Shown: positions 39,374 to 49,396, counted from the stretch's first letter. The stretch: DNA of 64,000 nt from Micromonospora vinacea (GCF_015751785.1 NZ_JADOTY010000001.1:1116001-1180000); one strand, 5' to 3'. Translations and numbers: made by a program. The notes: generated by a model from the sequence alone, not told the origin.

Positions 39374-40225
39374 TCAGGGGGTCTTTGTCGCTGCGGGCTG
39401 GCGTGCCGTTACCAGGTCGCCCAGGCGGGCTCGGCCGCCGTCGAAGGCGGTGAGCACCCACACGCCGTCCGGCAGCAGCGCCATCGAGTGCTCGACGTGC
39501 GCAGCCACCGAGCCGTCCCGGGTGACGACAGTCCACCCGTCGGCCAACTCGGCCGTACGCGGGGACGCCATCGTGATCATCGGCTCGATGGCCAGCGCCA
39601 TTCCCGGGACCAGCCGCGGGCCCTTGCCCGGTCGACCGTGGTTGAGCACGTGCGGGTCCTGGTGCATCTCGGTGCCGATGCCGTGGCCGCCGTAGCCGTC
39701 GACGATGCCGTACCGGCCGCCCTTGCGGACAGCGGTCTCCACTGCGTGCGAGATGTCGGTGAGGCGGCCCTTGCCGCTGGCCGCGCCACGCGCGGCGGCG
39801 GCGATGCCGGCCCACATCGCGTCCTCGGCGACCTCGGCCATCTTCAGCAGCGCCGGGTCGACGTCACCGACCCCGACCGTGATCGCGGAGTCGCCGTGCC
39901 ACCCGTCCAGCACCGCGCCGCAGTCGATGGAGATCAGGTCACCGGCCTGGAGCACCTGCTTCGGCGACGGGATGGCGTGCACGACCTGCTCGTTGACCGA
40001 GGAGCAGATCGACGCCGGAAAACCGTGGTAACCCTTGAACGACGGAACGGCACCCGCCTCGCGGATGGTCGCCTCGGCGATGGCGTCCAGATCGGCGGTG
40101 CTCACACCGGGGGCGACAGCCTCCCGCATCCGGCGCAGCGCCTCGGCCACCACCAACCCGGCGGCCCGCATCTTCTCGATCTGGTCAGGGGTCTTCAGCT
40201 GGATGTCCAGCTGGGGACGACGCAT
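39374..40225 (-). CDS. map: Methionine aminopeptidase type I
   Basis: This 283-aa enzyme removes the initiator methionine co-translationally. The five metal ligands can be placed: two Asp in SIDCGAVLDGWHGDSAITV, His in GYGGHGIGTEMHQDP, Glu in AIEPMITM, and Glu in AHVEHSMALL. There is a ~40-residue N-terminal extension before the catalytic core but no zinc-finger. The ATG at 40225 is preferred over one 12 codons earlier. It follows adk by 87 bp in the secY-adk-map group. Confidence 0.97.
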   Translation of the reverse strand: MRRPQLDIQLKTPDQIEKMRAAGLVVAEALRRMREAVAPGVSTADLDAIAEATIREAGAVPSFKGYHGFPASICSSVNEQVVHAIPSPKQVLQAGDLISIDCGAVLDGWHGDSAITVGVGDVDPALLKMAEVAEDAMWAGIAAAARGAASGKGRLTDISHAVETAVRKGGRYGIVDGYGGHGIGTEMHQDPHVLNHGRPGKGPRLVPGMALAIEPMITMASPRTAELADGWTVVTRDGSVAAHVEHSMALLPDGVWVLTAFDGGRARLGDLVTARQPAATKTP

Positions 40226-40312
40226 GGAGCGGTTACCTTTCGTTGCCGAACAGCGGGGCACATAACGCGTACCCCGCTGTTCGCACTCTATCCGCCGTGG
40301 CCCGGCCGGACC

Positions 40313-40966
40313 TCAGCCGCCGTACGACCGCAACGCGTCGATGGCCCGGGTGGTGACGTCCTCCACCGGCCCGGTGGCGTCGATCCCGACCAGCTTGCCC
40401 TGAGCGCCGTAGTAGTCGACCAGGGGTGCGGTCTTCTCGCTGTATTCGCGGAGCCGCGTGGCGATCGTCTCCGGCTTGTCGTCGTCGCGCTGGAACAGCT
40501 CGGCGCCGCACCGGTCACAGATGCCCGGCCGGGTGGTGGCGTCGAACTCGACGTGCCAGATCTTGCCGCAGCCCCGGCAGGTACGCCGACCGGAGAGCCG
40601 CCGGATCACCTCGTCGTCGTCCACGACCAACTCCAGGACCAGATCCAGGGCGGTGCCCAGATCGGCGAGGAGCTTGTCCAGAGCGGCCGCCTGCGGAGTG
40701 GTCCGCGGGAAGCCGTCGAGCAGGAAACCCTCGCTGGCGTCGGGCTCGGCCAGCCGGTCCCGGACCATGTTGATGGTGACCTCGTCCGGGACCAGCTCGC
40801 CCGCGTCCATGTACCGCTTCGCCTCGACACCGAGCGGAGTGCCCTGGGTGACGTTCGACCGGAAGATGTCTCCGGTCGAAATCTTCGGCACCGAGAGGTG
40901 CGCGGCGATGAACTCGGCCTGTGTGCCCTTGCCCGCGCCCGGCGGGCCAACCAGAACGAGTCTCAT
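40313..40966 (-). CDS. adk: Adenylate kinase
   Basis: This 217-aa enzyme converts ATP + AMP to two ADP. P-loop GPPGAGKGT is at residues 7-15 and the AMP-binding segment is STGDIFR. The LID domain is of the zinc type, with Cys130, Cys133, Cys150 and Cys153 (CRGC...CDRC), giving a long-form kinase. The start codon directly abuts the secY stop, so translation is coupled. Confidence 0.98.
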   Translation of the reverse strand: MRLVLVGPPGAGKGTQAEFIAAHLSVPKISTGDIFRSNVTQGTPLGVEAKRYMDAGELVPDEVTINMVRDRLAEPDASEGFLLDGFPRTTPQAAALDKLLADLGTALDLVLELVVDDDEVIRRLSGRRTCRGCGKIWHVEFDATTRPGICDRCGAELFQRDDDKPETIATRLREYSEKTAPLVDYYGAQGKLVGIDATGPVEDVTTRAIDALRSYGG

Positions 40967-42295
40967 CTACCGCAGGAACCCTTCGTAGTTCCGCTGCATG
41001 AGTTGGCTCTCGATCTGCTTCACGGTCTCCAGACCGACGCCGACCATGATGAGCACAGCGGTGCCGCCGAACGGGAAGTTCTGGTACTGCTGGTTGTCCA
41101 GCCAGATGAAGAAGAAGTTCGGCAGGATCGAGATGACGCCGAGGTAGAGCGCGCCCGGCAGGGTGATCCGGCTGAGGATGAAGTCGAGGTAGTCGGCCGT
41201 CGGCTTGCCCGGGCGGATACCCGGCACGAACCCGCCGTACTTCTTCATGTTGTCCGCGACCTCGGTCGGGTTGAACGTGATCGAGACGTAGAAGTACGTG
41301 AAGAAGATGATCAGCAGGAAGTAGACCGAGATGTAGATCGGGCTGCTCGGGTTGACCAGGTTGTTCTGGATCCACGACTGGGTCTTGCCCGGGTCGGTCT
41401 GGTCGAAGAACTGCAGTGCCAACTGCGGCAGGTAGAGCAGCGACGAGCCGAAGATGACCGGGATCACACCCGCCTGGTTGACCTTGAGCGGGATGTAGGT
41501 CGAGGTGCCGCCGTACATCCGCCGGCCGATCATCCGCTTGGCGTACTGCACCGGGATCCGGCGCTGCGCCTGCTCGATGAACGTGACAGCGGTGATGACC
41601 ACCAGGACCAGCGCGATGACCAGGGCGAACATGTCCCAGCCCTTGCTGGTCTTGATCTGCCAACCCTCGCTGGGCAGCCGCGCCGCGATCGAGGTGAAGA
41701 TCAGGACGGACATGCCGTTGCCGACGCCGCGGTCGGTGATCAGCTCGCCGAGCCACATGACCATGCCGGTGCCGGCGGTCATCGTCATCACCAGGATGGC
41801 CAGGGTCAGCCAGTCCGGGATACCGGTGCCGGTGGGGATGATCGGGAACTGGTCGCAGCGGTTCTGGAACAGCTGGCCCGAGCGGGCCAGCGCCACGAAC
41901 GCCGAGGCCTGCAGCACACCGAGACCGAGGGTCAGGTAGCGCGTGTACTGGGTGATCTTCGCCTGACCGGCCTGGCCCTCCTTGCGGAGCTGCTCCAGGC
42001 GGGGGATCACGACGGTCAGCAGCTGCAGGATGATCGACGCGGTGATGTAGGGCATGATGCCCAGCGCGAAGACCGAGAGCTGTAGCAGCGCTCCGCCGGA
42101 GAAGAGGTTGAGCAGGTTCACCACCCCGGTGGTGTCACCCTGGATGGTGTCGAGGCACTTCTGCACGTTGCCGTACGAGACGCCCGGGCTGGGGAGCGTT
42201 GCACCCAGCCGGTAGACCGCGATGATGCCTACTGTGAACAGCAGCTTCTTGCGCAGGTCAGGCGTACGGAACGCACTGAGAAAGGCGGACAGCAA
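40967..42295 (-). CDS. secY: Preprotein translocase subunit SecY
   Basis: This 442-aa channel subunit of the Sec translocon has ten membrane helices. Visible landmarks are the amphipathic N-terminus FRTPDLRKKLLFTVGIIAVYRLG, the plug region near GVVNLLNLFSGGALLQLSVFALGIMPYI (in part), and cytosolic loop 5 with FVPGIRPGKPTADYLD. The TTG start at 42295, six bases after GGAGG, gives the usual N-terminus; the upstream frame is unlike SecY. It begins the secY-adk-map group. Confidence 0.96.
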   Translation of the reverse strand: MLSAFLSAFRTPDLRKKLLFTVGIIAVYRLGATLPSPGVSYGNVQKCLDTIQGDTTGVVNLLNLFSGGALLQLSVFALGIMPYITASIILQLLTVVIPRLEQLRKEGQAGQAKITQYTRYLTLGLGVLQASAFVALARSGQLFQNRCDQFPIIPTGTGIPDWLTLAILVMTMTAGTGMVMWLGELITDRGVGNGMSVLIFTSIAARLPSEGWQIKTSKGWDMFALVIALVLVVITAVTFIEQAQRRIPVQYAKRMIGRRMYGGTSTYIPLKVNQAGVIPVIFGSSLLYLPQLALQFFDQTDPGKTQSWIQNNLVNPSSPIYISVYFLLIIFFTYFYVSITFNPTEVADNMKKYGGFVPGIRPGKPTADYLDFILSRITLPGALYLGVISILPNFFFIWLDNQQYQNFPFGGTAVLIMVGVGLETVKQIESQLMQRNYEGFLR

Positions 42296-42473
42296 CTTCT
42301 TCCTCCTGCGCGAGGCGGGCCGCCGGTGATCCCTGGCGGGTCGGGGTGGATCACGGGCGAGTGCCCGCAATCCATGGCTGGGATGGGACTCTAACAGCCT
42401 CACCCCGGTCCGGGCAGATGCGCCCGACTACATAAATCGATTCCGATATTACCGGGCGCTCACGCCCCAGGCA

Positions 42474-42520
42474 GACCATGGCGCCCGCCAGTTGCTCTCA
42501 ACTGGACGGGCGCCATGGTC
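42474..42520 (-). terminator. Long hairpin after rplO
   Basis: A 14-bp perfect outer stem (GACCATGGCGCCCG at 42474-42487 with its complement at 42507-42520) encloses a 7-bp inner stem (CCAGTTG/CAACTGG) and a CTCT loop, with one bulged base. It is probably the terminator of the S10-spc transcript; an AT-rich stretch beyond it (about 42430-42455) may hold a secY promoter. Confidence 0.75.
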
Positions 42521-42527
42521 GTACGCC

Positions 42528-42971
42528 TTACAGCTCGGTGACGGAGCCACCGGCGGCAGCGATCTTCTCCTTGGCCGACGCGCTGAACGCGTGCGCCGAC
42601 ACCTGGAGCGCCACACCGCCGAGATCCCCGGTGCCGAGGACCTTGACCGGGTGACCCTTGCGGACCGCGCCGGACTCAACCAGCTCCAGCGGGCCGACCT
42701 GACCACCGTTCGGGAACAGCTCAGCGAGCCGGTCCAGGTTGACCACCTGGAAGACGACCTTGAACTTGTTCTTGAAGCCCTTCATCTTCGGCAGGCGCAT
42801 GTGGATGGGCATCTGCCCACCCTCGAACGCCGCCGAGATGTTCTTGCGGGCCTTGGAGCCCTTCGTACCGCGACCAGCGGTCTTGCCCTTGGAACCCTCA
42901 CCGCGACCCACACGGGTCTTCGCGGTCTTGGAACCGGGCGCCGGGCGCAGGTGATGCACCTTGATCGTCAT
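42528..42971 (-). CDS. rplO: 50S ribosomal protein L15
   Basis: This 147-aa late-assembly protein of the large subunit has the glycine-rich N-terminal arm [20 protein letters not shown], which threads into 23S rRNA, and a C-terminal globular part ending in [14 protein letters not shown]. It overlaps the rpmD stop by one base. A strong hairpin begins 7 bp after its stop, so it closes the spc gene run here. Confidence 0.97.
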   Translation of the reverse strand: MTIKVHHLRPAPGSKTAKTRVGRGEGSKGKTAGRGTKGSKARKNISAAFEGGQMPIHMRLPKMKGFKNKFKVVFQVVNLDRLAELFPNGGQVGPLELVESGAVRKGHPVKVLGTGDLGGVALQVSAHAFSASAKEKIAAAGGSVTEL

Positions 42972-43153
42972 TACTCGACCTCCTCGACCTTCACGAGGTG
43001 GCTCACAGTGAAGATCATGCCGCGGATCTCGGGCCGGTCCTCCTTGACCACCACGTCGTTGATCCGCTTGAGACCGAGCGAACGCAGCGACTCACGCTGG
43101 TTGTGCTTGGTCCCGATACCGGACCGGAGCTGGGTGACCTTCAGGCGTGCCAT
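42971..43153 (-). CDS. rpmD: 50S ribosomal protein L30
   Basis: This 60-aa protein has the ferredoxin-like L30 fold: [20 protein letters not shown] followed by [16 protein letters not shown]. Its start and stop each overlap the flanking genes (rpsE, rplO) by one base, indicating translational coupling along the spc cluster. Confidence 0.97.
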   Translation of the reverse strand: MARLKVTQLRSGIGTKHNQRESLRSLGLKRINDVVVKEDRPEIRGMIFTVSHLVKVEEVE

Positions 43154-43767
43154 CAGTGCGCCACCCCCGCACGCGACGCCAGCATGGCGGCCGGCGCGAC
43201 GTCCTCCACCGGCAGACCACGACGCGCCGCGACCTGCTCGGGGGACTCAAGCCCCTTCAGGGCCGCCACGGTGGCGTGCACGATGTTGATCGGGTTCGAC
43301 GAGCCGAGGCTCTTGGAGAGCACGTCGTGGATCCCAGCGCACTCCAGCACGGCACGCACCGGCCCACCGGCGATGACACCCGTACCGGCCGAGGCCGGCT
43401 TGAGCAGCACCACACCAGCGGCGTCCTCACCCGTCACCGGGTGCGGGATCGACTGACCGATCCGCGGGACCTTGAAGAAGTGCTTCTTGGCCTCCTCGAC
43501 ACCCTTGGCGATGGCCGCGGGCACCTCCTTGGCCTTTCCGTAGCCCACGCCGACCGTGCCGTCGCCGTCGCCCACGATCACCAGGGCGGTGAAGCTGAAG
43601 CGACGACCACCCTTCACGACCTTGGCGACGCGGTTGATCGCGACGACCCGCTCAAGGTGCGGGGTCTTCTCGACGGGCGCGTTTCCGCGGCCGCCCTCAC
43701 GGCGGTTGTCGCGGCGACCACCCTCGTTGCCACCGGACCCGCCGCCACGGCGCTGTTGACCTGGCAT
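43153..43767 (-). CDS. rpsE: 30S ribosomal protein S5
   Basis: This 204-aa protein lines the mRNA entry channel and affects decoding accuracy. A ~30-residue Gly/Arg/Asn-rich N-terminal extension ([20 protein letters not shown]) precedes the double-stranded RNA-binding domain ([19 protein letters not shown]) and the C-terminal domain ([19 protein letters not shown]). It lies 33 bp after rplR. Confidence 0.97.
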   Translation of the reverse strand: MPGQQRRGGGSGGNEGGRRDNRREGGRGNAPVEKTPHLERVVAINRVAKVVKGGRRFSFTALVIVGDGDGTVGVGYGKAKEVPAAIAKGVEEAKKHFFKVPRIGQSIPHPVTGEDAAGVVLLKPASAGTGVIAGGPVRAVLECAGIHDVLSKSLGSSNPINIVHATVAALKGLESPEQVAARRGLPVEDVAPAAMLASRAGVAH

Positions 43768-43800
43768 CAGCAGCCTTCCTTCTCTCTCGTGACGGGGTTG

Positions 43801-44190
43801 TTAGAACTCGAGCCCGGCTTCGCGGGCGGCGTCGGCAAGCGCGGCGACTCGCCCCGCGTACCGGTTGCCGCCGCGGTCGAAGACGACCTTGGAGACGCCG
43901 GCGGCCTTGGCCCGCTCGGCGAGCAGCGCGCCCACCTTGCCAGCCAGGGCGCTCTTGTCGCCCTCCGCACCGCGCAGCGAGGCGTCCAGGGTCGACGCCG
44001 ACGCCAGGGTGTGACCCTTGGTGTCGTCGACGATCTGGGCGACCATGTGCCGCAGCGAGCGGGTGACGACCAGGCGCGGACGCTCGGCCGTACCGCTGAC
44101 GTTCTTGCGGACGCGGAAGTGTCGACGCGCACGCCCAACGGCGCGCTTGGCGGCGACACCGCGGCGGCGCTTGAGCAGCGTGGCGCTCAC
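43801..44190 (-). CDS. rplR: 50S ribosomal protein L18
   Basis: This 129-aa 5S rRNA-binding protein shows [20 protein letters not shown], the segment [20 protein letters not shown], and the C-terminus [26 protein letters not shown] (in part). The GTG start overlaps the rplF stop by 4 bp. With L5 and L25-type proteins it forms the central protuberance. Confidence 0.97.
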   Translation of the reverse strand: MSATLLKRRRGVAAKRAVGRARRHFRVRKNVSGTAERPRLVVTRSLRHMVAQIVDDTKGHTLASASTLDASLRGAEGDKSALAGKVGALLAERAKAAGVSKVVFDRGGNRYAGRVAALADAAREAGLEF

Positions 44191-44729
44191 TTCTTACCTG
44201 CCTTTCCAGCCTTGCGGCGGATGACCTCGCCCTGGTACTTGACGCCCTTGCCCTTGTAGGGCTCCGGCGGGCGGATCTTCCGGATGTTGGCGGCGACCTC
44301 ACCGACCTGCTGCTTGTCGATGCCAGCCACGTGGAACAGGGTCGGCCGCTCCACCGTGAAGGTGATGCCCGCCGGGGCGGGGACGACCACCGGGTGCGAG
44401 AACCCGAGCGCGAACTCGAGGTCCGAACCCTTGGCGGTGACCCGGTAACCGGTGCCGGCGATCTCCAGGCTCTTGCGGTAGCCCTCGGTGACCCCGACGA
44501 TCATGTTGGCAACCAGCGTACGGCTCAGGCCGTGGAGTTCCTTGGCCTTGCGCTCGTCGTTCGGCCGGTTGACGCTCAGCTCCCCACCCTCGGCGCGCTC
44601 GATCGTGATCGGCTCGGCGAGGGTGTGCTCAAGCTGGCCCTTGGGGCCCTTGACCTTGACGGTCTGCCCGTCGATCGTGATGTCGACGCCGGCTGGTACC
44701 GGGATCGACTTACGTCCAATTCGCGACAT
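44187..44729 (-). CDS. rplF: 50S ribosomal protein L6
   Basis: This 180-aa protein has two L6 repeats near the factor-binding site: [20 protein letters not shown] at the start, [21 protein letters not shown] in the middle, and the C-terminal signature [19 protein letters not shown]. The ATG at 44729 is the conserved start. It is 16 bp after rpsH and overlaps rplR by 4 bp. Confidence 0.97.
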   Translation of the reverse strand: MSRIGRKSIPVPAGVDITIDGQTVKVKGPKGQLEHTLAEPITIERAEGGELSVNRPNDERKAKELHGLSRTLVANMIVGVTEGYRKSLEIAGTGYRVTAKGSDLEFALGFSHPVVVPAPAGITFTVERPTLFHVAGIDKQQVGEVAANIRKIRPPEPYKGKGVKYQGEVIRRKAGKAGKK

Positions 44730-44745
44730 TTCTACCTGTCTCCCG

Positions 44746-45153
44746 TTACCAGACGAAGGCGAGGACTTCCCCGCCAACACTCCGCTTGCGGGCCTGCCGG
44801 TCGGTCAGCAGCCCCTGGGACGTCGAAATGATCGCCACGCCCAGCCCACCGAGCACCCGCGGGAGCCCGTCCGACTTGGCGTACACCCGGAGACCGGGCT
44901 TGGACACGCGCTTGATGCCGGCCAGGCTCCGCTCGCGGTTCTGGCCGTACTTCAGCTCGACGACCAGTCGCTTGCCGACGGCACCCTCCTCGGGCTCCTC
45001 GACCGACCAGGTGGCGATGTAACCCTCGGCCTTCAGGACCTCGGCGATGTTCGCCTTGATCTTGGAGTAGGGCATCTTCACCTGATCGTGGTACGCCTGG
45101 TTGGCGTTACGCAGACGCGTGAGCATGTCTGCGATCGGGTCGGTCATCGTCAT
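44746..45153 (-). CDS. rpsH: 30S ribosomal protein S8
   Basis: This 135-aa primary binder of the central domain of 16S rRNA shows [20 protein letters not shown], the segment [19 protein letters not shown], and the C-terminal [20 protein letters not shown] with its STSxG motif. The ATG at 45153 or two codons later is the start. In enterics S8 represses the spc operon; the two hairpins in the 116-bp gap before this gene are possible regulatory structures. Confidence 0.97.
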   Translation of the reverse strand: MTMTDPIADMLTRLRNANQAYHDQVKMPYSKIKANIAEVLKAEGYIATWSVEEPEEGAVGKRLVVELKYGQNRERSLAGIKRVSKPGLRVYAKSDGLPRVLGGLGVAIISTSQGLLTDRQARKRSVGGEVLAFVW

Positions 45154-45182
45154 GGATTTCGTCAGCCTTTCTCGCCGGGGTT

Positions 45183-45257
45183 CCCGGGGCATCAGCCCCG
45201 GGCCTACGGCGAAGAGCAATACCTAATCGGTGCAGGAGTTCCCGGCCGACGGCCGGG
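45183..45257 (-). promoter_or_regulatory. Two hairpins in the rpsN-rpsH gap
   Basis: Stems CCCGGGG/CCCCGGG (45183-45202, 6-nt loop) and CCCGGCC/GGCCGGG (45241-45257, 3-nt loop) occupy the only sizeable gap within this part of the spc cluster. They may be processing or attenuation structures, or an L/S-protein target; this is inferred from position only. Confidence 0.45.
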
Positions 45258-45269
45258 ACGCGGTCGCCC

Positions 45270-45455
45270 TTACCAGGAAGCCTTGGACACGCCCGGCAGC
45301 TCACCGCGGTGAGCCATCTCCCGGATGCAGACCCGGCAGAGCCCGAACTTGCGGTAGACCGCCTTCGGACGCCCGCACCGCTGGCAGCGGGTGTACGCGC
45401 GAACCGAGAACTTCGGCTTCGCGGCCGCCTTGATGATCAGCGCCTTCTTGGCCAT
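45270..45455 (-). CDS. rpsN: 30S ribosomal protein S14, zinc-binding type
   Basis: This 61-aa short form (type Z) has zinc ligands Cys24, Cys27, Cys40 and Cys43 (CQRC...CRVC). The C-terminus [17 protein letters not shown] is the conserved S14 ending. It is the essential spc-cluster copy; zinc-free long S14 copies, if present, would be elsewhere in the genome. One base separates it from the rplE stop. Confidence 0.97.
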   Translation of the reverse strand: MAKKALIIKAAAKPKFSVRAYTRCQRCGRPKAVYRKFGLCRVCIREMAHRGELPGVSKASW

Positions 45456-45456
45456 C

Positions 45457-46023
45457 TCAGTTCTCCTTGAACGGGAAGCCCAGGAGCTTGAGCAGCGCCC
45501 GGCCCTCGTCGTCGGTCGTGGCGGTCGTGACCACCGTGATGTCCATGCCCCGCTGGCGATCGATCCGGTCCTGGTCGATCTCGTGGAACACCGACTGCTC
45601 GGTCAGACCGAACGTGTAGTTGCCGTGCCCGTCCAGCTTGCGCCCGTCCAGGCCGCGGAAGTCGCGGATACGCGGCAGCGCGATGGAGAGCAGCCGGTCC
45701 ATGAACTCCCACATCCGGTCGCCGCGAAGGGTGACCTTCGCGCCGATCGGCATGCCCTCGCGGAGCTTGAACTGCGCGATGGACTTGGTCGCCCGCCGCA
45801 CCTGCGGCTTCTGGCCGGTGATCGTGGCGAGGTCGCGGACCGCACCGTCGATCAGCTTGGCGTCGCGAGCAGCCTCGCCGACACCCATGTTGACGACGAT
45901 CTTGACCAGCCGCGGCACCTGCATGGGGTTGCCGTAGCTGTGCTGCTCACGCAGCTGGGCCACGATCTCGTTGCGGTACCGCTCCTTGAGGCGCGGCAGG
46001 GTCTTTTCGGTAGCCGTGGTCAT
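45457..46023 (-). CDS. rplE: 50S ribosomal protein L5
   Basis: This 188-aa 5S rRNA-binding protein of the central protuberance shows [20 protein letters not shown], the segment [20 protein letters not shown] and the C-terminal [20 protein letters not shown]. The ATG at 46023 overlaps the rplX stop (TGATG); a GTG one codon earlier is equally placed. It forms the bridge to S13. Confidence 0.97.
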   Translation of the reverse strand: MTTATEKTLPRLKERYRNEIVAQLREQHSYGNPMQVPRLVKIVVNMGVGEAARDAKLIDGAVRDLATITGQKPQVRRATKSIAQFKLREGMPIGAKVTLRGDRMWEFMDRLLSIALPRIRDFRGLDGRKLDGHGNYTFGLTEQSVFHEIDQDRIDRQRGMDITVVTTATTDDEGRALLKLLGFPFKEN

Positions 46024-46343
46024 CACAGGTCCTTACCGGTGCTACGCGCGATGCGGACCTTCTGGCCGTTGTCGTCGATCCGGTAACCGACGCGGGTCGG
46101 CTTGCCGTCGGAGTCCAGGACCTGCACGTTCGAGACGTGGATCGGGGCCTCCTGAGTGACGATGCCGCCGGTCTTGGCGCCACGCTGGGTGGTGCTGATG
46201 CGAGTGTGCTTCTTGACCCGGTTCACGCCCTCGACCAGGACCTTGTCCTGCCGCGGGTAGGCCTGGATGACCTTGCCCTTGGCACCCTTGTCCTTGCCGG
46301 CGATGACGACGACCGTGTCGCCCTTCTTGACCTTCACGGTCAC
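46023..46343 (-). CDS. rplX: 50S ribosomal protein L24
   Basis: This 106-aa assembly initiator of the large subunit has the KOW motif [20 protein letters not shown] near the N-terminus and a conserved middle [12 protein letters not shown]. The GTG at 46343 overlaps the rplN stop by 4 bp and has a GGAGG site, ruling out the longer frame. Confidence 0.96.
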   Translation of the reverse strand: MTVKVKKGDTVVVIAGKDKGAKGKVIQAYPRQDKVLVEGVNRVKKHTRISTTQRGAKTGGIVTQEAPIHVSNVQVLDSDGKPTRVGYRIDDNGQKVRIARSTGKDL

Positions 46344-46708
46344 AACACCTCCGGCGCGAGGGAAATAATCTTCATGAACCGCTTGTCCCGCAGCTCCCGG
46401 CCCACCGGGCCGAAGATACGGGTTCCACGCGGGTCCCCGCCGTCCTTGATGATGACGGCGGCGTTCTCGTCGAAGCGGATGTACGAGCCGTCCGGACGAC
46501 GCCTCTCCTTGGCCGTGCGAACGACGACAGCCTTGACGACGTCGCCCTTCTTCACACCGGCACCCGGGATCGCGTCCTTGACCGTGGCCACGATGACGTC
46601 GCCGATGCTCGCGTAGCGCCGACCCGAGCCGCCGAGAACCCGGATGCACAGGATCTCCCGAGCACCCGTGTTGTCGGCGACGCGCAGTCGCGACTCCTGC
46701 TGAATCAC
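46340..46708 (-). CDS. rplN: 50S ribosomal protein L14
   Basis: This 122-aa beta-barrel protein at the subunit interface starts [20 protein letters not shown] and ends with [23 protein letters not shown] (in part), both near-universal. It follows rpsQ by 97 bp; that gap contains a 10-bp hairpin, the boundary between the S10-like and spc-like gene sets. Confidence 0.98.
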   Translation of the reverse strand: MIQQESRLRVADNTGAREILCIRVLGGSGRRYASIGDVIVATVKDAIPGAGVKKGDVVKAVVVRTAKERRRPDGSYIRFDENAAVIIKDGGDPRGTRIFGPVGRELRDKRFMKIISLAPEVL

Positions 46709-46732
46709 GTCTATCTCCTATGTCTGCCGGTT

Positions 46733-46756
46733 CTCCGGCCGCCGTAGCGGCCGGAG
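46733..46756 (-). terminator. Hairpin between rpsQ and rplN
   Basis: A perfect 10-bp stem CTCCGGCCGC/GCGGCCGGAG has a CGTA loop. It marks the classical S10/spc operon boundary and may be a partial terminator or processing site. Confidence 0.5.
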
Positions 46757-46805
46757 CCTGGCGGAACCTACGCCCGACGCAACGCCGGGCGAGCTCGAGC
46801 CTTCG

Positions 46806-47084
46806 CTACTTGGCCTTTTCCAGGATCTCCACGATCCGCCAACGCTTGGTGGCGCTCAGCGGCCGGGTCTCCATGATGAGAACCCGGTCACCGGTGCCAG
46901 CGGCGTTCTGCTCGTCGTGCACCTTCAGCTTGGCCGTACGGCGCATGATCTTGCCGTACAGCGCGTGCCGAACCCGGTCCTCGACCTCGACAACGACGGT
47001 CTTGTCCATCTTGTCGCTGATCACCAGGCCCTCGCGGACCTTGCGGCGCGACCGCGCGGCGGCGGTGGCGGTCTCTTCGGTCAT
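46806..47084 (-). CDS. rpsQ: 30S ribosomal protein S17
   Basis: This 92-aa OB-fold primary 16S-binding protein shows [20 protein letters not shown] and the segment [20 protein letters not shown], ending in the conserved [20 protein letters not shown]. Its ATG overlaps the rpmC stop by 4 bp. Confidence 0.97.
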   Translation of the reverse strand: MTEETATAAARSRRKVREGLVISDKMDKTVVVEVEDRVRHALYGKIMRRTAKLKVHDEQNAAGTGDRVLIMETRPLSATKRWRIVEILEKAK

Positions 47085-47317
47085 GATGCAGTCACCTCAG
47101 TCGGCGCGGCCGAGAGCCCCAGCTCGCGCTCACGCATGATCGTGTAGATCCGGGCGATCTCCCGACGGATGACCTGCAACCGCCGGTTGTTGTCCAGCTG
47201 CCCGGTTGCGGCCTGCACGCGGAGGTTGAACAGCTCCGCCTTGGCCTCCCGCAGCTTCGTGACCAGCTCCTCTTCGGAGAGCTCACGCAGCTCGGTCGCC
47301 TTAACGCCCGCTGCCAT
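47081..47317 (-). CDS. rpmC: 50S ribosomal protein L29
   Basis: This 78-aa helical hairpin protein at the exit-tunnel rim is near the docking site of signal recognition particle and trigger factor. Typical is [20 protein letters not shown] followed by [20 protein letters not shown]. It has a slightly extended C-terminus ([14 protein letters not shown]) and overlaps rplP by one base. Confidence 0.96.
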   Translation of the reverse strand: MAAGVKATELRELSEEELVTKLREAKAELFNLRVQAATGQLDNNRRLQVIRREIARIYTIMRERELGLSAAPTEVTAS

Positions 47318-47742
47318 CAGGATTCACCCACTTCGCGCGTAACAATGCGGCACTTCATCGGGAGCTTGTGGATCGCGCGACGCATGGCCTCTCGCGCGGT
47401 CTGCTCGTTGGGGAAGGACATCTCGAAGAGAACCCGCCCCGGCTTGACGTTGGCGACCCACCACTCGGGCGAACCCTTACCGGAACCCATCCGGGTCTCG
47501 GCAGGCTTCTTGGTGAGGGCCTGGTCCGGGAAGATCGTGATCCAGACCTTGCCACCACGCTTGATGTGGCGAGTCATCGCGATACGTGCCGACTCGATCT
47601 GTCGGTTCGTCACGTACGCCGGCTCGAGAGCCTGGATTCCGAACTCGCCGAACACCACCCGGTTACCACCCTTGGACGCGCCACTGCGGTCCGGGTGGTG
47701 CGGCTTGCGGAAGCCCTTCGGGGGCTTGCGCGGCATCAGCAT
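47317..47742 (-). CDS. rplP: 50S ribosomal protein L16
   Basis: This 141-aa protein next to the A-site tRNA elbow has core motifs [40 protein letters not shown] and [20 protein letters not shown]. The N-terminus [18 protein letters not shown] differs from the more usual PRRVKHRKxHxPxRSG, a small variation in the tail that contacts 23S rRNA. The ATG lies 3 bp after the rpsC stop. Confidence 0.97.
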   Translation of the reverse strand: MLMPRKPPKGFRKPHHPDRSGASKGGNRVVFGEFGIQALEPAYVTNRQIESARIAMTRHIKRGGKVWITIFPDQALTKKPAETRMGSGKGSPEWWVANVKPGRVLFEMSFPNEQTAREAMRRAIHKLPMKCRIVTREVGES

Positions 47743-47745
47743 CTG

Positions 47746-48615
47746 TCAGCCCTCCTGCTGCGTTTCTGCCGGAGCAGCAGCGGCGGCGACAGCTGCGCTG
47801 TCCACCGGCTCGCCGCTCGGCGTCTCGGCCTGCTGCGCGATGGTGGTCGCAGCAGCCCGACCGGCCTCGGTGCCACCAGCCGTGGTGCCGGACGAACCCG
47901 ACCGGCCACGGCGCGGACGCTCGGGACGGTCGCCGCGCTCACCACGACGCGGGCGGGACGGACCGGCCTCGGCCGGAGCCTCCCGGCCCGGGACGGCGTC
48001 GCCCTTGTAGATCCAGACCTTCACACCGATCCGACCGAACGTGGTACGGGCCTCGAAGAAGCCGTACTCGATGTTGGCCCGCAGCGTGTGCAGCGGAACC
48101 CGGCCCTCACGGTAGAACTCGGTCCGGCTCATCTCGGCGCCGCCGAGGCGACCCGAAACCTGAACCCGGATGCCCTTGCAGACCGGGTTCTTCATCGCCG
48201 ACTGCATGGCCTTGCGCATCGCCCGACGGAAGCTGACCCGGCTGGACAGCTGCTCGGCCACGCCCTGCGCGACCAGCTGAGCGTCCGACTCGGGGTTCTT
48301 CACCTCGATGATGTTCAGCTGAACCTGCTTGCCGGTGAGCTTCTCAAGCTCTCCGCGGATCCGGTCGGCCTCCGCACCCTTACGGCCGATGACGATGCCC
48401 GGCCGGGCGGTGTGGATGTCGACCCGGACCCGGTCGCGGGTGCGCTCGATGTCGACCTTGGAAATCCCGGCACGCTCGAGGCCCTTGGACATCATGCGGC
48501 GGATCTTGACATCCTCGCCGATGTAGTCCTTGTAGAGCTTGTCCGCGAACCAGCGGGACTTCCAGTCGGTCGAGATGCCGAGCCGGAACCCAGTGGGGTG
48601 AACCTTCTGACCCAT
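47746..48615 (-). CDS. rpsC: 30S ribosomal protein S3
   Basis: This 289-aa mRNA-entry protein has a KH domain ([20 protein letters not shown]) and a C-terminal S3 domain ([20 protein letters not shown]). A ~75-residue low-complexity tail rich in Arg, Gly, Ser and Ala ([19 protein letters not shown]) extends beyond the E. coli length, as in other high-GC actinomycetes. It overlaps rplV by one base. Confidence 0.97.
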   Translation of the reverse strand: MGQKVHPTGFRLGISTDWKSRWFADKLYKDYIGEDVKIRRMMSKGLERAGISKVDIERTRDRVRVDIHTARPGIVIGRKGAEADRIRGELEKLTGKQVQLNIIEVKNPESDAQLVAQGVAEQLSSRVSFRRAMRKAMQSAMKNPVCKGIRVQVSGRLGGAEMSRTEFYREGRVPLHTLRANIEYGFFEARTTFGRIGVKVWIYKGDAVPGREAPAEAGPSRPRRGERGDRPERPRRGRSGSSGTTAGGTEAGRAAATTIAQQAETPSGEPVDSAAVAAAAAPAETQQEG

Positions 48616-49073
48616 TACTCGGCGTCCTCCGTCTTGCTCTGCGCTTCGGCCGGTGCGGCCTCCGTGGCCGGGGCGGCCTTCTTCGCCGCGGCCTTCCTCG
48701 GCGCTGCCGGCGCGACCGCTTCGACCGCCACGGTGATGTGGCAGGTGCGCTTGCGGATTCGGTACGCCCGACCCTGCGCCCGCGGCTGGAACCGCTTCAT
48801 CGTCGGGCCCTCGTCCACGAAGGCCTCGCTGACGAGCAGCGCGTCGGGGTCCAGCCGCTCGTTGTTCTCCGCGTTGGCGATCGCGCTAGCGAGCACCTTG
48901 TACACCTGCTCGCTCGCAGCCTGCGGCGCGAACTGCAGCACCGTGAGCGCCTCCTTCGCGGGCAGGCCGCGGACGAGGTTGACCACCCGGCGCGCCTTCA
49001 TCGGCGAGATGCGCACGTGCCGCGCAACCGCCCGCGCGCCCGGAAGCACCGGAGCGTCGCCCTTTCCTGGCAT
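48615..49073 (-). CDS. rplV: 50S ribosomal protein L22
   Basis: This 152-aa protein has a hairpin loop that reaches the exit-tunnel constriction ([38 protein letters not shown]). After residue ~115 it carries an Ala/Lys/Glu-rich tail ([20 protein letters not shown]) not needed for the fold. It lies 41 bp after rpsS. Confidence 0.97.
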   Translation of the reverse strand: MPGKGDAPVLPGARAVARHVRISPMKARRVVNLVRGLPAKEALTVLQFAPQAASEQVYKVLASAIANAENNERLDPDALLVSEAFVDEGPTMKRFQPRAQGRAYRIRKRTCHITVAVEAVAPAAPRKAAAKKAAPATEAAPAEAQSKTEDAE

Positions 49074-49114
49074 CGCTGTAACCCCTTGTTCCCTCTATCC
49101 GTATGCCCGCGGCG

Positions 49115-49396
49115 TCAGCGCCGACGGCTCTTCCGGTCGTCCTTCTCGTGACCCTTGAACGTGCGGGTCAGCGCGAACTCGCCGAGCTTGTGCCCGACCA
49201 TCGCCTCGGTCACGAACACCGGGACGTGCTTGCGTCCGTCATGCACGGCGATCGTGTGCCCCAGCATCTCGGGGATGATCGTCGAGCGCCGCGACCAGGT
49301 CTTGATCACGTTCTTGGAGCCCTTGTCGTTCTGAACTTCCACCTTCTTGAGCAGGTGGTCGTCTACGAACGGGCCCTTCTTCAGGCTGCGAGGCAT
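49115..49396 (-). CDS. rpsS: 30S ribosomal protein S19
   Basis: This 93-aa small-subunit head protein reads [20 protein letters not shown] at the start and then [20 protein letters not shown] and [20 protein letters not shown], all standard. It forms part of bridges to the large subunit. It is 12 bp after rplB. Confidence 0.98.
   Translation of the reverse strand: MPRSLKKGPFVDDHLLKKVEVQNDKGSKNVIKTWSRRSTIIPEMLGHTIAVHDGRKHVPVFVTEAMVGHKLGEFALTRTFKGHEKDDRKSRRR

Noticed and set aside
39113..42085. 990-aa plus-strand open frame over map, adk and secY
   Set aside because: The minus strand encodes three certain genes here; the composition is that of a shadow frame.
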